DNA from: Microtetraspora fusca
GTDB lineage: Bacteria; Actinomycetota; Actinomycetes; Streptosporangiales; Streptosporangiaceae
Reading direction: 5' to 3'
DNA: 64,000 bases
NCBI RefSeq assembly: GCF_001570365.1
Contig: NZ_BBYK01000053.1
Span: forward strand, 62,001-126,000
The notes under the pieces were generated by a model. The model did not search any database. It was not told the origin of the DNA and was given only the letters and a program-made list of their open reading frames with translations. Below are positions 50,140 through 58,983 of the stretch, in pieces. Position 1 is the stretch's first letter; each line of letters starts with the position of its first letter. The position numbers and the translations under genes are program-made.

Positions 50140-51315
50140 ATGAATACCAAGTACGACTGGATCACCACGCCCATCACCGGGGACATCCTGCGCGGCGTCC
50201 TCGACATCGAACGCACGGAGCATGGCCTGCTGCCACACCGGCTGCCCGCTTGGGCACGTCGGCAGATCCCTGACGAGCAGCTGGCCATGGCCGAGGCCCA
50301 GCCGTCCGGCGTGCGATTGGCCTTCCGCACCCGGGCCACCACCATCGAACTGGACACGCTGCCCACCAAGAGGGCCTACCGAGGTCTCCCGACCCCGGCG
50401 GACGGCGTGTACGACCTGCTGGTCGACGGCCGATTCGCCGCCCGGACCACGGTGACCGGCGGCAACGTCCGCACGATCGACATGGCCACCCAGACCGTCG
50501 AACTGCGCGAAGGGCCTCCCGGCACCGCCCGGTTCACCGATCTGCCCCCGTGTGACAAGGACGTCGAGATCTGGCTTCCGCATACGGAGATCACCGAGCT
50601 GATCGCCCTGCGTACCGACGCCCCGGTCGAGCGGGCGCCGGACCGCGGGCGCAGGGTGTGGCTGCACCACGGCAGTTCGATCAGCCACGGCTCGAACGCC
50701 GCCGGCCCGACCGCCATCTGGCCGGCCCTGGCCGCTGCCCGGGGCGGAGTGGAACTGGTCAACCTGGGGTTCGGCGGCAGCGCCCTGCTCGACCCGTTCA
50801 CCGCCCGCGCGATGCGGGACACCCCCGCGGATCTGATCAGCGTCAAGATCGGCATCAATATCGTCAACTCCGACGTGATGCGCCTGCGCGCCTTCAGGCC
50901 CGCGGTCCACGGCTTCCTCGACACCATCCGCGAAGGGCATCCGACCACGCCGCTGCTGGTCGTGTCCTCCATCCTGTGCCCGGTCCAGGAGGACACCCCC
51001 GGTCCTCTCGCGCCGGACTTCGACGGCGGTACCCTACGGTTCACGGCCACCGGCGACCCGGCCGAACGCGCCGCCGGGCGCCTGACGCTCACCGTCATCC
51101 GCGACGAGCTCACCCGGATCGTCGAGCAGCGGGCGGCCGACGACCCGAACCTGCACTACCTCGACGGCCGCGAGCTGTACGGCGAGAAGGACTACGCGGA
51201 ACTGCCGCTGCCCGACGAGATCCACCCCGATCCGGCGGCACACCGCCGGATCGGCGAGAACTTCGCGCGGCTCGCGTTCGGCCCCGGCGGCCCGTTCGCC
51301 CCCACGTCAGGCTGA
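50140..51315 (+). CDS. Two-domain SGNH/GDSL hydrolase
   Basis: 391 residues, no signal peptide. An N-terminal jelly-roll domain (about 10-165) is followed by the hydrolase: the block I serine in VWLHHGSSISHGS, block II-like VNLGFGGSALLD, block III ISVKIGINIVNSD, and the catalytic D/H in PDEIHPDPAAHRRI. Such enzymes deacetylate or de-esterify small metabolites or sugars. It is probably controlled by the TetR upstream. Confidence 0.88.
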   Translation: MNTKYDWITTPITGDILRGVLDIERTEHGLLPHRLPAWARRQIPDEQLAMAEAQPSGVRLAFRTRATTIELDTLPTKRAYRGLPTPADGVYDLLVDGRFAARTTVTGGNVRTIDMATQTVELREGPPGTARFTDLPPCDKDVEIWLPHTEITELIALRTDAPVERAPDRGRRVWLHHGSSISHGSNAAGPTAIWPALAAARGGVELVNLGFGGSALLDPFTARAMRDTPADLISVKIGINIVNSDVMRLRAFRPAVHGFLDTIREGHPTTPLLVVSSILCPVQEDTPGPLAPDFDGGTLRFTATGDPAERAAGRLTLTVIRDELTRIVEQRAADDPNLHYLDGRELYGEKDYAELPLPDEIHPDPAAHRRIGENFARLAFGPGGPFAPTSG

Positions 51316-51405
51316 CCGGAATCGGGGTCGCGCGCGCCTCGTACCGCCCGTGAGGAGGATCGGTCCGGGTTTCGGCGGTACCGGGCGGGAGTTGGCTGAG
51401 GCGCC

Positions 51406-51734
51406 TCAAGCCGGTCGTACCGGCTGGCGCAGCACGGTGCGCGGCGCCGGATCGTCCAGCGCGCTCAGGTAGATCTCGTGGTGCGGACCGTTGGCGACCA
51501 GCCCGTGCTCGGCCATGAATTCCTCCATGACGGGCCAGGCGGGCTCGTCCGGCGAGCGCAGCGGCCCGATGGACGGCGCCTGCCCGGCCTGCGCGCGACG
51601 GACGTAGCGGCAGCCGGAATCGGTCTCCACGTGTGTCGGCGTCAGCAGCCCCAGGTCGTCCTGGGTCGCGTCTGCTTGACGCTCGACCGGCTCAACGTGG
51701 CGAACTGCCCGATCGGCAGCAGATCTCCGTCCAC
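51406..51734 (-). pseudogene. MerR-GyrI fusion regulator, frameshifted with internal deletion
   Basis: GTG 51734 opens VDGDLLPIGQFATLSRSSVK, a MerR helix. The frame then slips near 51665 and continues LGLLTPTHVETDSGCRYVRR, next MerR segment, in another frame. After about ten more codons it jumps to EEFMAEHGLVANGPHHEIYL and ends RTVLRQPVRPA, the end of a GyrI-like effector domain. Around 150 residues are missing. Its promoter is intact. Confidence 0.75.
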
Positions 51735-51741
51735 GCACCCC

Positions 51742-51772
51742 AGCCTGGGCTCTCCCGCAGGGGGAGAGTCCA
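51742..51772 (-). promoter_or_regulatory. MerR-type promoter of the pseudogene
   Basis: On the minus strand TGGACT and CAGGCT are 19 bp apart, and the spacer is a dyad (CTCTCCC/GGGAGAG). This is the canonical MerR operator-promoter geometry. The predicted start is next to the GTG at 51734. Confidence 0.65.
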
Positions 51773-51848
51773 GCACAGCCCGGAAGCCTCGGAGGTGTCG
51801 CATGACGCGGCACGGGCTGGATCCCCGGCCTTCAGGCGGGGGAGCGCG

Positions 51849-53024
51849 TCACTCTCCGACCACCGTGATGCCGCCCCTCGCGGGGCGGGTGAGCGCCCGG
51901 CTGATGACCATGCGCTGGATCTGGTTGGTGCCCTCGAAGATCTGCATCACCTTGGCCTCGCGCATGTACCGCTCGACGGGGAAGTCCCGGGTGTAGCCGT
52001 AGCCCCCGAGCACCTGTACGGCGTCGGTGGTCACCTTCATCGCGTTGTCGGTCGCGACGAGCTTGGCGATGGACGCCTCGGTGGTGAACGGCAGCCCGTG
52101 GTCCCTCAGCCGGGCGGCGGCCAGGGTGGTGGCGCGGGCGGACTCGACCGCCGCCGCCATGTCGGCCAGCACGAACGCCAACCCCTGGTGTTCGATGATC
52201 GGCTTTCCGAAGGTCTCGCGCTCCTGGGCGTAACGCACCGCGTGGTCCAGGGCGCCCTGCGCCAGCCCGGTGGCGACGGCGGCGATGCCGAGCCGGCCGG
52301 AGTCCAGCGAGGAGAGCGCGATCGACAGGCCCTGACCCTCCTCGCCGATCCTGCGGTGCGCGGGGACGCGTACGTCCTCCAGGTGCATGGTGGCGGTGGT
52401 CGAGCCGGTCAGGCCCATCTTCCGCTCGGGCGGGGCGGCGGTCAGGCCGGGCGTGTCCGCCGGGATGAGGAAGCACGAGATGCCCCGCGAGCGGTGGTCC
52501 GAGGTACGCGCCATCACGGTGTAGAAGTCCGCGTACCCGCCGTGGGTGGTCCACGCCTTGGCGCCGTTGAGCACGTAGTGGTCGCCGTCCCGGACGGCGC
52601 GGGTGCGCATCGCCGCCGGGTCGGAGCCGGCGTGCGGCTCGGACAGGCAGTACGCGCCCAGCAGTTCGCCCCCGAGCATGTCGGGAAGCCATTCCCGCCG
52701 CTGCTCCTCGGTGCCGTAGGCGGCCAGGCCATAGCAGGAGAGCGCGTGCACCGAGACGCCGACCGCGACGCTCGACCAGACGGTGGCGATCTCCTCGAGC
52801 GCCTGGAGGTAGACCTCGTACGGCTGGCCGCCCCCGCCGTACTCCTCGGAGTAGGGCAGTCCGAGCAGTCCGGCGCGGCCCAGCGTGAGGAAGACGTCCC
52901 GGGGGAACCGCTCCTCGCTCTCCGCCTCGGCCGCACGGGGGGCGAGCTCCTTGCTCACGAGCGAGCGGGTCAGATCGATCAGGTCGGCGGCTTCGCGGGT
53001 CGGGAGGGTACGGGTGGCGGGCAT
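51849..53024 (-). CDS. Acyl-CoA dehydrogenase
   Basis: 391 residues: FAD/acyl signature AYCLSEPHAGSDPAAMRT, middle strand domain, and C-terminal QVLGGYGYTRDFPVERYMRE with catalytic glutamate in IFEGTNQIQRM. It oxidises a short- or branched-chain acyl-CoA, with electrons to ETF. ATG 53024 fits the usual start; the frame extends 24 residues upstream without homology. It lies downstream of a TetR gene on the same strand with a dyad between. Confidence 0.92.
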   Translation of the reverse strand: MPATRTLPTREAADLIDLTRSLVSKELAPRAAEAESEERFPRDVFLTLGRAGLLGLPYSEEYGGGGQPYEVYLQALEEIATVWSSVAVGVSVHALSCYGLAAYGTEEQRREWLPDMLGGELLGAYCLSEPHAGSDPAAMRTRAVRDGDHYVLNGAKAWTTHGGYADFYTVMARTSDHRSRGISCFLIPADTPGLTAAPPERKMGLTGSTTATMHLEDVRVPAHRRIGEEGQGLSIALSSLDSGRLGIAAVATGLAQGALDHAVRYAQERETFGKPIIEHQGLAFVLADMAAAVESARATTLAAARLRDHGLPFTTEASIAKLVATDNAMKVTTDAVQVLGGYGYTRDFPVERYMREAKVMQIFEGTNQIQRMVISRALTRPARGGITVVGE

Positions 53025-53043
53025 CGGGAGCCTCCACGGGAAC

Positions 53044-53069
53044 GATACTGATGAGAGTACGACAGTATC
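53044..53069. promoter_or_regulatory. Operator before the acyl-CoA dehydrogenase
   Basis: GATACTG (53044-53050) and CAGTATC (53063-53069) are inverted 12 bases apart, and GAGTACG / CAGTACG repeats surround them. It begins 20 bases upstream of the dehydrogenase ATG and probably binds the neighbouring TetR protein. Confidence 0.5.
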
Positions 53070-53137
53070 AATAGCAGTACGCCGGATATCCGCCAAGAGC
53101 GGGAAAAAGGGATGGATGCCGATAAGAGCGGACCGGC

Positions 53138-53710
53138 TCAGGAGGAGACGGCGTGCACGATCAGTGACGCCAGTTGCGCGTAGGCCTCGGAGTCGCTCAG
53201 CCCGGTGCGCACCCCCACCTCGCCCTGCTGGATCTGCCGCATCGTGGCGGCCGCGACCTCGCCGACGAACGCGGCGTGCACCTCCCGGAAGGCGCCGGCC
53301 GCGACGCCTTCGGCGATCAGTTGCCTGACCCGGTCGGCGGCCAGCCGGGTGTTGGCCTCGTACACCTCGCGGGCGGGCCGGAAGTCCGCCATGTCGTCGA
53401 GGAACCGCCGCGACAGCGGTCGCAACTGCTCGGCGACGGTCTCCAGATAGACCAGCACCCGGTCCGCCGGGGCGGTGGTCGCCGCCACCCGCTTCTCGAT
53501 CTCCTCGGCCGCGCCGCGGAAGTAGTGCTTGACCGCCTCCTTGACCAGGTCCTGCTTGCTCCCGGCGAGCTGGTACAGCGTCGTCTTCGAGCAGCGGAGC
53601 CGTACGGCCAGGTCATCGAGGGTGAACGACGCGAACCCCTCCGCGGCGAGCAGCGCGACCAGGCGCTCGAGCAGGTCGGACTGTCGGGCGGTACGGCGGG
53701 TCGACGGCAT
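53138..53710 (-). CDS. TetR-family repressor of acyl-CoA metabolism type
   Basis: 190 residues: LLAAEGFASFTLDDLAVRLR and CSKTTLYQLAGSKQDLVKEA form the HTH. The C-terminal half (VYLETVAEQLRPLSRRFLDD) resembles regulators placed next to acyl-CoA dehydrogenases. Same strand as the dehydrogenase, 113 bases upstream of it. It probably senses an acyl-CoA. Confidence 0.9.
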   Translation of the reverse strand: MPSTRRTARQSDLLERLVALLAAEGFASFTLDDLAVRLRCSKTTLYQLAGSKQDLVKEAVKHYFRGAAEEIEKRVAATTAPADRVLVYLETVAEQLRPLSRRFLDDMADFRPAREVYEANTRLAADRVRQLIAEGVAAGAFREVHAAFVGEVAAATMRQIQQGEVGVRTGLSDSEAYAQLASLIVHAVSS

Positions 53711-53777
53711 GAGTTCAGCCTAGCCACAGGCGTCCCATGGTCCCCGTCGGAACGCTCCCGCCGTACCTCTGACAGGA

Positions 53778-53838
53778 ACGACGAGCCGCCGGCGGCGGGA
53801 GTCATCTCCTCGGAGGTGTGCCCTCCGCGCTGACCAGG
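53778..53838. repeat. 61-bp duplicate of a response-regulator 3' end
   Basis: 57 of 61 positions match 56888-56948. On the minus strand it reads LVSAEGTPPRR and TGA, the last codons of the regulator at 56912, plus 23 bases of its trailer. No other part of a regulator gene is here. The surrounding 53711-53862 spacer has no gene. Confidence 0.85.
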
Positions 53839-53862
53839 AGGTCTTCTCCCGTCCCCAGCCAC

Positions 53863-54336
53863 CTACCAGGCAGGGCTGGTGACGAAATGGGTGTCGTAAC
53901 GGTCTTGTTCGGTGAGCAGGCTGTCGCGGCCGGCTTCGCCCCGGCGGATCCGGGCGACCTGCCGAAGGTAGTCGAACCGTTCGACGCCAGGAGTGATCAC
54001 GATCAGCGCGTCGGCCGTGCTGTTCAGGTCGGCGCGGAAGGCGTGGTCGCAGCACGGCGGGACCACCAGGAAGTCGCCGGAACCAGCGGTGATGATCTCC
54101 GAACCCACGAGCACTTCGAGCGCTCCGTCGATGATGAAGAACAGTTCGGATGAGTGGTTGTGCCGATGTGCCACCGCACCATCGGCGCCGCGGGCGAGTT
54201 GGATGCGGTGGGCGCTGAGCGCACCGTTGCTGGCACTGGCGTCAGCCAGTAGGTAGTGACCGATCTCAGGCAGGTGCTCGGCATCGCCGGCGCGGACGAC
54301 AACCGGGTCGTGCGGGTTCGCCGCAAGAACAGACAT
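53863..54336 (-). CDS. Cupin-domain protein
   Basis: 157 residues: GAVAHRHNHSSELFFIIDGA gives the first cupin motif (H-x-H and E) and VPPCCDHAFRAD the second (H), so a mononuclear metal site is likely. The reaction cannot be named; small-molecule dioxygenase or isomerase roles are common. It is divergent from an RHH gene with TGCTAG iterons between. Confidence 0.85.
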   Translation of the reverse strand: MSVLAANPHDPVVVRAGDAEHLPEIGHYLLADASASNGALSAHRIQLARGADGAVAHRHNHSSELFFIIDGALEVLVGSEIITAGSGDFLVVPPCCDHAFRADLNSTADALIVITPGVERFDYLRQVARIRRGEAGRDSLLTEQDRYDTHFVTSPAW

Positions 54337-54362
54337 GCGTTATTCCTTCTCGGGGATTAGCT

Positions 54363-54386
54363 TGCTAGATTGCTAGCATGCTAGCA
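54363..54386. promoter_or_regulatory. TGCTAG iterons, RHH operator
   Basis: Three tandem 8-bp units, TGCTAGAT, TGCTAGCA and TGCTAGCA, run without gaps; the last two form a perfect 16-bp palindrome. Tandem short iterons are the classic binding pattern of ribbon-helix-helix repressors. The site is 8 bases from the RHH start and 26 from the cupin start. Confidence 0.75.
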
Positions 54387-54394
54387 TCACCCTC

Positions 54395-54574
54395 ATGGGT
54401 GATGCGGAAGTCAAGCAGTTCAACGTGTACCTGCCGGTAGGGCTGATCAGGCAGGTCAAGCATCACGCGATCGAGACGGGCATGTCTTTGTCGGCGTTGG
54501 TCGCCGACGCGTTGCGCGCCTACCTCGACGACGCCCAGGGGCAACGACAGCAATCATCCGGAAAGGAGTCGTGA
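54395..54574 (+). CDS. Ribbon-helix-helix (CopG/Arc-type) repressor
   Basis: 59 residues: [20 protein letters not shown] is the ribbon and first helix, then [20 protein letters not shown] the second helix with the usual turn. ATG 54395 follows the iterons directly. One base separates its stop from the ATG of the VOC gene. It probably represses the divergent cupin and its own operon. Confidence 0.85.
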   Translation: MGDAEVKQFNVYLPVGLIRQVKHHAIETGMSLSALVADALRAYLDDAQGQRQQSSGKES

Positions 54575-54575
54575 C

Positions 54576-54920
54576 ATGGCGACCGAGGGGTTCGAGGCGG
54601 TGTTCCTGGAGACCCACAACTGGGGGAAGACCGCGAAGTTCTTCCAGGCACTGGGTTTTGAGCTGGAGATCGCCACCGGCGATGGTTCCGGTGTGTTCCG
54701 CAACGGCGAGGGGCCTTATCTCGTTGTTGCCGAGATCCCCGAGGATCGAGCGCCCGGGGTGCAGCTCGCGCTGAAGGTGGCCGACGCGGACCAGTTCCGT
54801 CCCGACCCGGCCGTCGAGGTGGTCACCCCGTTCGGGGACACCCACTACGGGACCCGGGAGATGACCGTCCGTGATCCCGACGGGCGGCTGTGGAGCCTGC
54901 AGGCCCCCACCAAGAGCTGA
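54576..54920 (+). CDS. VOC-family (glyoxalase-fold) protein
   Basis: 114 residues with the beta-alpha-beta-beta-beta VOC pattern: GFEAVFLETHNWGKTAKFFQ and the closing REMTVRDPDGRLWSLQAP. Short single-module VOC proteins include antibiotic-binding resistance proteins and dioxygenase-like enzymes. It carries AAGGAG from the RHH gene's end and is coupled to it. Confidence 0.88.
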   Translation: MATEGFEAVFLETHNWGKTAKFFQALGFELEIATGDGSGVFRNGEGPYLVVAEIPEDRAPGVQLALKVADADQFRPDPAVEVVTPFGDTHYGTREMTVRDPDGRLWSLQAPTKS

Positions 54921-55114
54921 CACGTGCCTGTGGTCCGAGTGGACTGATCCGCCTCGGCCGACCGGGTGCCTGCGTGCGTACGAGCGCGCGGAGCCGTACT
55001 GCACGCGGGCGCCGGTCGAGGACATGAGGGCAGCAGGACGTGTCGATCCCCGCTCGATGGCGCCGCTTTCGACGCCCGGGTCCGGCGATTCGAGAAGCAC
55101 ACGGAGAGATACGA

Positions 55115-56734
55115 ATGAGCAGATGGCGCGGCAACCCTTGGGTGGTGCTGCTGACCCTCAGCCTGGGATTCTTCATGACGCTGCTGGACATCACGGTCGT
55201 CAATGTTGCGATCCCCAGCATGATCGACAAGCTGCACGCGTCGCTCGACGAGATGTTGTGGGTGATCAATGTCTACGTCCTCGTTCTCGCCGCGCTGCTG
55301 ATCACTTCCGGGCGGCTGGGCGATGTGCGCGGGCCACGCACCATGTTCGTCGGGGGCGTCGCGCTGTTCACGGTGGCGTCCGTGCTCTGCGGCCTTTCGC
55401 AGGATCCGGCCCAGCTCATCATCGCCCGCGTTGTGCAGGGGCTGGGCGCCGCGGCGCTGGTGCCGCAGACGATGACGATCATCATCGGCACGTTCCCGGC
55501 CGAGCGCCGGGGTGCGGCGCTCGGTGTCTGGGGCGCGGTCGCGGGCGTGGCCACGATCGCCGGGCCCACACTCGGCGGGTTTCTCGTCAGCACGATCGAC
55601 TGGCGCTGGATCTTTTTCGTGAACGTCCCGATCGGCGCGGTCGTGCTCGCAATGGCCGTCATGCTCGTGCCTGACATCCGGCACGATGTCCGCCGCAAAC
55701 TGGACATGCCGGGCGTCGTGCTCGCCACGGCGACGCTGTTCTGTCTGACCTTCGCGCTCACCGAGGGCGAGCGGTACGACTGGAGCGCCGGAATCTGGGC
55801 GTTGCTGGGCGGGGCCGCGCTGTTGCTGGTGGTGTTCCTGATCTACCAGCGCAGCCGTCAGGGCGACGAACCGCTGCTGCCCTTCGTGCTCTTCCGCGAC
55901 CGCGGCTACGCGGTCATGAGTTTCGTGTCCGCGACCGTCCAGGTTGGCATGATCGGCCTGTTCCTGCCGGTGATGATCTATCTGCAGTCGGTGTTGAACT
56001 TCAGCGCGTTCAAGGCCGGTCTGGTGATGGCGCCGGCGATGGTGGTATCGGCGCTCCTGTCGCCGGTCGCGGGCCGGATGTCGGATCGGATCGGCGGCAC
56101 GTACATCCTGATGGCCGGCCTGACCCTGTTCGCGGTCGGCATGGCCTGGCTCACCTTGGTCACCGATGTCGGCCGCGCGTGGTGGGAGTTCCAGCCCGCC
56201 CTGATCGTGGCCGGGTTCGGCATCGGCTGTGTGTTCGGCCCGATGGTCACGGTCGCGCTGCGCAACGTGGAGCCCAGGCTGGCCGGGGCCGCTTCCGGCG
56301 TGCTGAACACGATCCGGCAGATCGGCACGATCTGCGGCAGCGCCGCGGTCGGCGCGGTGCTACAGAACCGCCTCGCCGCCTCACTCCACACCGAGGCGGC
56401 CAAGCAGGCAGCCGACCTTCCGGCGAGCGTCCGCGACCAGTTCCTGGCCGGCTTCACCAATGCCGCGAAGGGCGGCCTGGAAGTCGGCGCCGGGCAGACC
56501 GGCGCGGCGCCGAAGCCGCCGCCGGGAACGCCGACGAGCCTCATCCAGCACATTCACCAGACGGCGGAGTCGGTGTTCGAGCACGGGTTCGTCCACGCGA
56601 TGCGGCCGACCCTGGCACTGCCCATCGCCGTGATCGCGGTCGGCGCCGTCTCGTGCGTCCTGGTGCGACGACGCCGACCAGCCGACCACCAGCCCAGCGT
56701 TCCAGGCGCCGTCGACATCGGCACATCTGCTTAG
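55115..56734 (+). CDS. MFS drug exporter, DHA2 type
   Basis: 539 residues, fourteen hydrophobic segments. FFMTLLDITVVNVAIPSMID is the helix-1 motif, GRLGDVRGPRTM motif A, and WRWIFFVNVPIGAVVLA the helix 5-6 motif. A soluble insert (about 450-500) separates the last two helices, as in large EmrB-type proteins. ATG 55115 has GGAGAG upstream. It lies 194 bases after the VOC gene on the same strand and probably belongs to the RHH regulon. Confidence 0.88.
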   Translation: MSRWRGNPWVVLLTLSLGFFMTLLDITVVNVAIPSMIDKLHASLDEMLWVINVYVLVLAALLITSGRLGDVRGPRTMFVGGVALFTVASVLCGLSQDPAQLIIARVVQGLGAAALVPQTMTIIIGTFPAERRGAALGVWGAVAGVATIAGPTLGGFLVSTIDWRWIFFVNVPIGAVVLAMAVMLVPDIRHDVRRKLDMPGVVLATATLFCLTFALTEGERYDWSAGIWALLGGAALLLVVFLIYQRSRQGDEPLLPFVLFRDRGYAVMSFVSATVQVGMIGLFLPVMIYLQSVLNFSAFKAGLVMAPAMVVSALLSPVAGRMSDRIGGTYILMAGLTLFAVGMAWLTLVTDVGRAWWEFQPALIVAGFGIGCVFGPMVTVALRNVEPRLAGAASGVLNTIRQIGTICGSAAVGAVLQNRLAASLHTEAAKQAADLPASVRDQFLAGFTNAAKGGLEVGAGQTGAAPKPPPGTPTSLIQHIHQTAESVFEHGFVHAMRPTLALPIAVIAVGAVSCVLVRRRRPADHQPSVPGAVDIGTSA

Positions 56735-56887
56735 CCGCCACGATGGCCGATCTGGTCGACACGACCGTCTCCCGCCACCCGTCCGGGACCACCCCGTTGA
56801 TCGGCGTTGATCTTCGAGATCAGGCCGATCAGCGAATCCACCGGCGCGTCGATGATCTCCGCAGTCCGGCACCAGGCCGGGACGGTG

Positions 56888-56948
56888 ACGACGGGCCGCC
56901 GGCGACGGGAGTCATCTCCTCGGAGGTGTGCCCTCCCTGCTGACCAGG
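56888..56948. repeat. Original copy of the 61-bp duplicate
   Basis: It covers the last 11 codons of the response regulator at 56912 and its trailer. It matches 53778-53838 at 57 of 61 positions. Confidence 0.85.
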
Positions 56949-57583
56949 CCGGACTGGTAGGCGAAGACGACGAGCTGGGCGCGGTCGCGAGCGTGCAGTT
57001 TGGTCATGGCGCGGCTGATGTGGGTCTTGGCCGTGGCCGGGCTGATCACCAGATGGGCGGCGATCTCGTCGTTGGACATCCCGTGCGCGGCCAGCGCGGT
57101 CACCTCGCGCTCGCGCTCGGTGAGCTGGCTCGCCCCTGATGGGGCCGGTTGTGGACGGCGAGCGACGAACTCGGCGATGAGGCGGCGGGTGATCACCGGC
57201 GACAGCAGCGCCTCCCCGCGGGCGGCCACTCGGATCCCGTGCAGGAGGTCGGCCGGCTCGGTGTCCTTGACCATGAACCCGGTGGCGCCGGCGCGCAGCG
57301 CCTCGTAGACGTACTCGTCCATCCCGTAGTTGGTAAGGATGATCACGTGGACGCCGGACAGGCTGGGGTCGGCGGCGATCCGCCCGGTCGTCTCGATGCC
57401 GTTCATGCCCGGCATCTGCACGTCGACGAGGGCGACGTCGGGCACCAGCTCGCGGATCAGGGCCAGTCCCGACGCTCCGTCCGCGGCCTCGCCGACCACC
57501 TCGAAGCCGTCTTCGGCCTCCAGCAGCGCGCGGAAGCCGGCGCGGATGAGGGGCTGGTCGTCGACCAGGAGGATGCGGATCAC
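56912..57583 (-). CDS. NarL-family response regulator
   Basis: 223 residues: receiver LLVDDQP, phospho-aspartate in VALVDVQMPG, lysine in MVKDTEP; the LuxR-type HTH LTEREREVTALAAHGMSNDE then AAHLVISPATAKTHISRAMT. GTG 57583 overlaps the kinase stop by 4 bases. It probably regulates the divergent membrane-protein/multicopper-oxidase operon. Confidence 0.92.
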   Translation of the reverse strand: MIRILLVDDQPLIRAGFRALLEAEDGFEVVGEAADGASGLALIRELVPDVALVDVQMPGMNGIETTGRIAADPSLSGVHVIILTNYGMDEYVYEALRAGATGFMVKDTEPADLLHGIRVAARGEALLSPVITRRLIAEFVARRPQPAPSGASQLTEREREVTALAAHGMSNDEIAAHLVISPATAKTHISRAMTKLHARDRAQLVVFAYQSGLVSREGTPPRR

Positions 57584-58752
57584 GAGAGGTCCTCGGTGGG
57601 GAGTTCGGCGCGGACGGTGAACCCGCCGTGCGGGCGAGGGTGGGCGTGCAGGCGGCCGCCGAGCGCGGTGACGCGCTCGCGCATGCCGGTCAGGCCGTTG
57701 CCGGGGGTGGGCGGATCGGACGGTGAGGCCACGCCGTCGTCGTCGATCTGGACCGTCAGCTCCCGCGTGCCGTAGGCGAGGGTCACCGTGGCGGTGGCGG
57801 GGCCGGCGTGACGGGAGGCGTTGGTCAGCGCCTCCTGGATGATGCGGTAGGCGGCGCGCTCCACGTGGGCGGGCAGCGCGCGGGCGGAGCCGGTGACCGT
57901 CACCGTCGTGGGCAGCCCCGCCGCGCCGACCCGGGCGACCAGGTCGTCCACGCGCTCCAGGCCGTTGCCCGCCGGATCGTCGGAGTCGCGCAACACCTCC
58001 AGGGTGGCACGCAGCTCCCGCATGGCATCGGCGCCGGCCTCCTGGATGGCCAGCAGCGCTCCGGGCACCTCCTCGCCGCGTTTGCGCGCGAGGTGGACGG
58101 CCACACCGGCCTGCACCTTGATGACCGAGATGCTGTGGGTGAGCGAGTCGTGCAGCTCGCGGGCGATGCGCAGCCGTTCCTCCCCGGCACGGCGCAGCGC
58201 GGTCTCCTCCCGGGTGCGCTCGGCCTCGGCGGCCCGCTGTTCGGCCTGCTCCAGATATGCCTGCCGGTGCCGGCTCACCGTCCCGCCGACGCCGGCGGCC
58301 ACGAACCAGCCCAGCAACAGGATCGTCCGTTCCACAAGTTCCTTGGGCGGCTGCGCCGCGTCGGCGGTCAGCGAGGCCGCCAGCGAACCGGCGAGGAACA
58401 CGAGGCCGCCGATCGCGGCGGCGTTCCGGTGCCCGTACCTGACGGCGGTGTAGACGGCGATCATGACGGGGAAGGCGGCCGGCGGAGCGGGGTCGGCGCC
58501 GACCGCGTAGGCGAGCATGCATGCCGTGGTGACGAGCAGCACCATGGTCGGCGCCTGACGGCGTACGGCGAGCGCGAGACATCCGACGGCGATGGCCGCG
58601 TAACTCGACGGGCCGAGTCCGGGCACCGTCGCGGCGCCGGCGCTGAGCAGGACCGCAAGGATCAGCCCGAGAACGGCGTCGGGCACGGTCGCGTGCCTTC
58701 TCAGATCAAACCGCACCCCAGCACCATACGGGCGAACCGGAAATCTCCTCAT
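57580..58752 (-). CDS. NarL-type sensor histidine kinase
   Basis: 390 residues: about five N-terminal helices (25-160), a coiled coil, HisKA_3 with histidine in ERLRIARELHDSLTHSISVI, and a compact ATPase domain (IIQEALTNASRHAG; GNGLTGMRERVTALGG). Typical of DesK-like actinomycete kinases with no outside domain. ATG 58752 is used; GTG 58716 is possible. Divergent from the membrane-protein gene at 58984. Confidence 0.9.
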   Translation of the reverse strand: MRRFPVRPYGAGVRFDLRRHATVPDAVLGLILAVLLSAGAATVPGLGPSSYAAIAVGCLALAVRRQAPTMVLLVTTACMLAYAVGADPAPPAAFPVMIAVYTAVRYGHRNAAAIGGLVFLAGSLAASLTADAAQPPKELVERTILLLGWFVAAGVGGTVSRHRQAYLEQAEQRAAEAERTREETALRRAGEERLRIARELHDSLTHSISVIKVQAGVAVHLARKRGEEVPGALLAIQEAGADAMRELRATLEVLRDSDDPAGNGLERVDDLVARVGAAGLPTTVTVTGSARALPAHVERAAYRIIQEALTNASRHAGPATATVTLAYGTRELTVQIDDDGVASPSDPPTPGNGLTGMRERVTALGGRLHAHPRPHGGFTVRAELPTEDLS

Positions 58753-58983
58753 CCATGCGGTGCCGTATCTCCGAGGTACTCCCCACGGCGTATATACGGC
58801 GGGATCGTTGGTCCCGGTGCGGTAGGGCAGATCACTCCCGGCGTGGGACGCCCCCGAGCGGCGGCCGGACGACGATTCCGGTCATGGGAACCCCAGTCAG
58901 GACACCCCGCGCACCCCGACCGCTTTCGTGCTGATCGTCACGATCGTCAGCGTCGCCAACCCCTCGCCCCGCTAAGGAAGACC

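Noticed and set aside
54921-55114. Possible 31-codon leader peptide before the MFS gene
   Set aside because: An ATG at 55024 opens a short frame overlapping the MFS start, but there is no ribosome site, attenuator hairpin or codon signal.
56735-56911. Minus-strand frame with TAEIIDAPVDSLIGLISKIN
   Set aside because: It looks coding-like but lacks a start, and I cannot relate it to a family.
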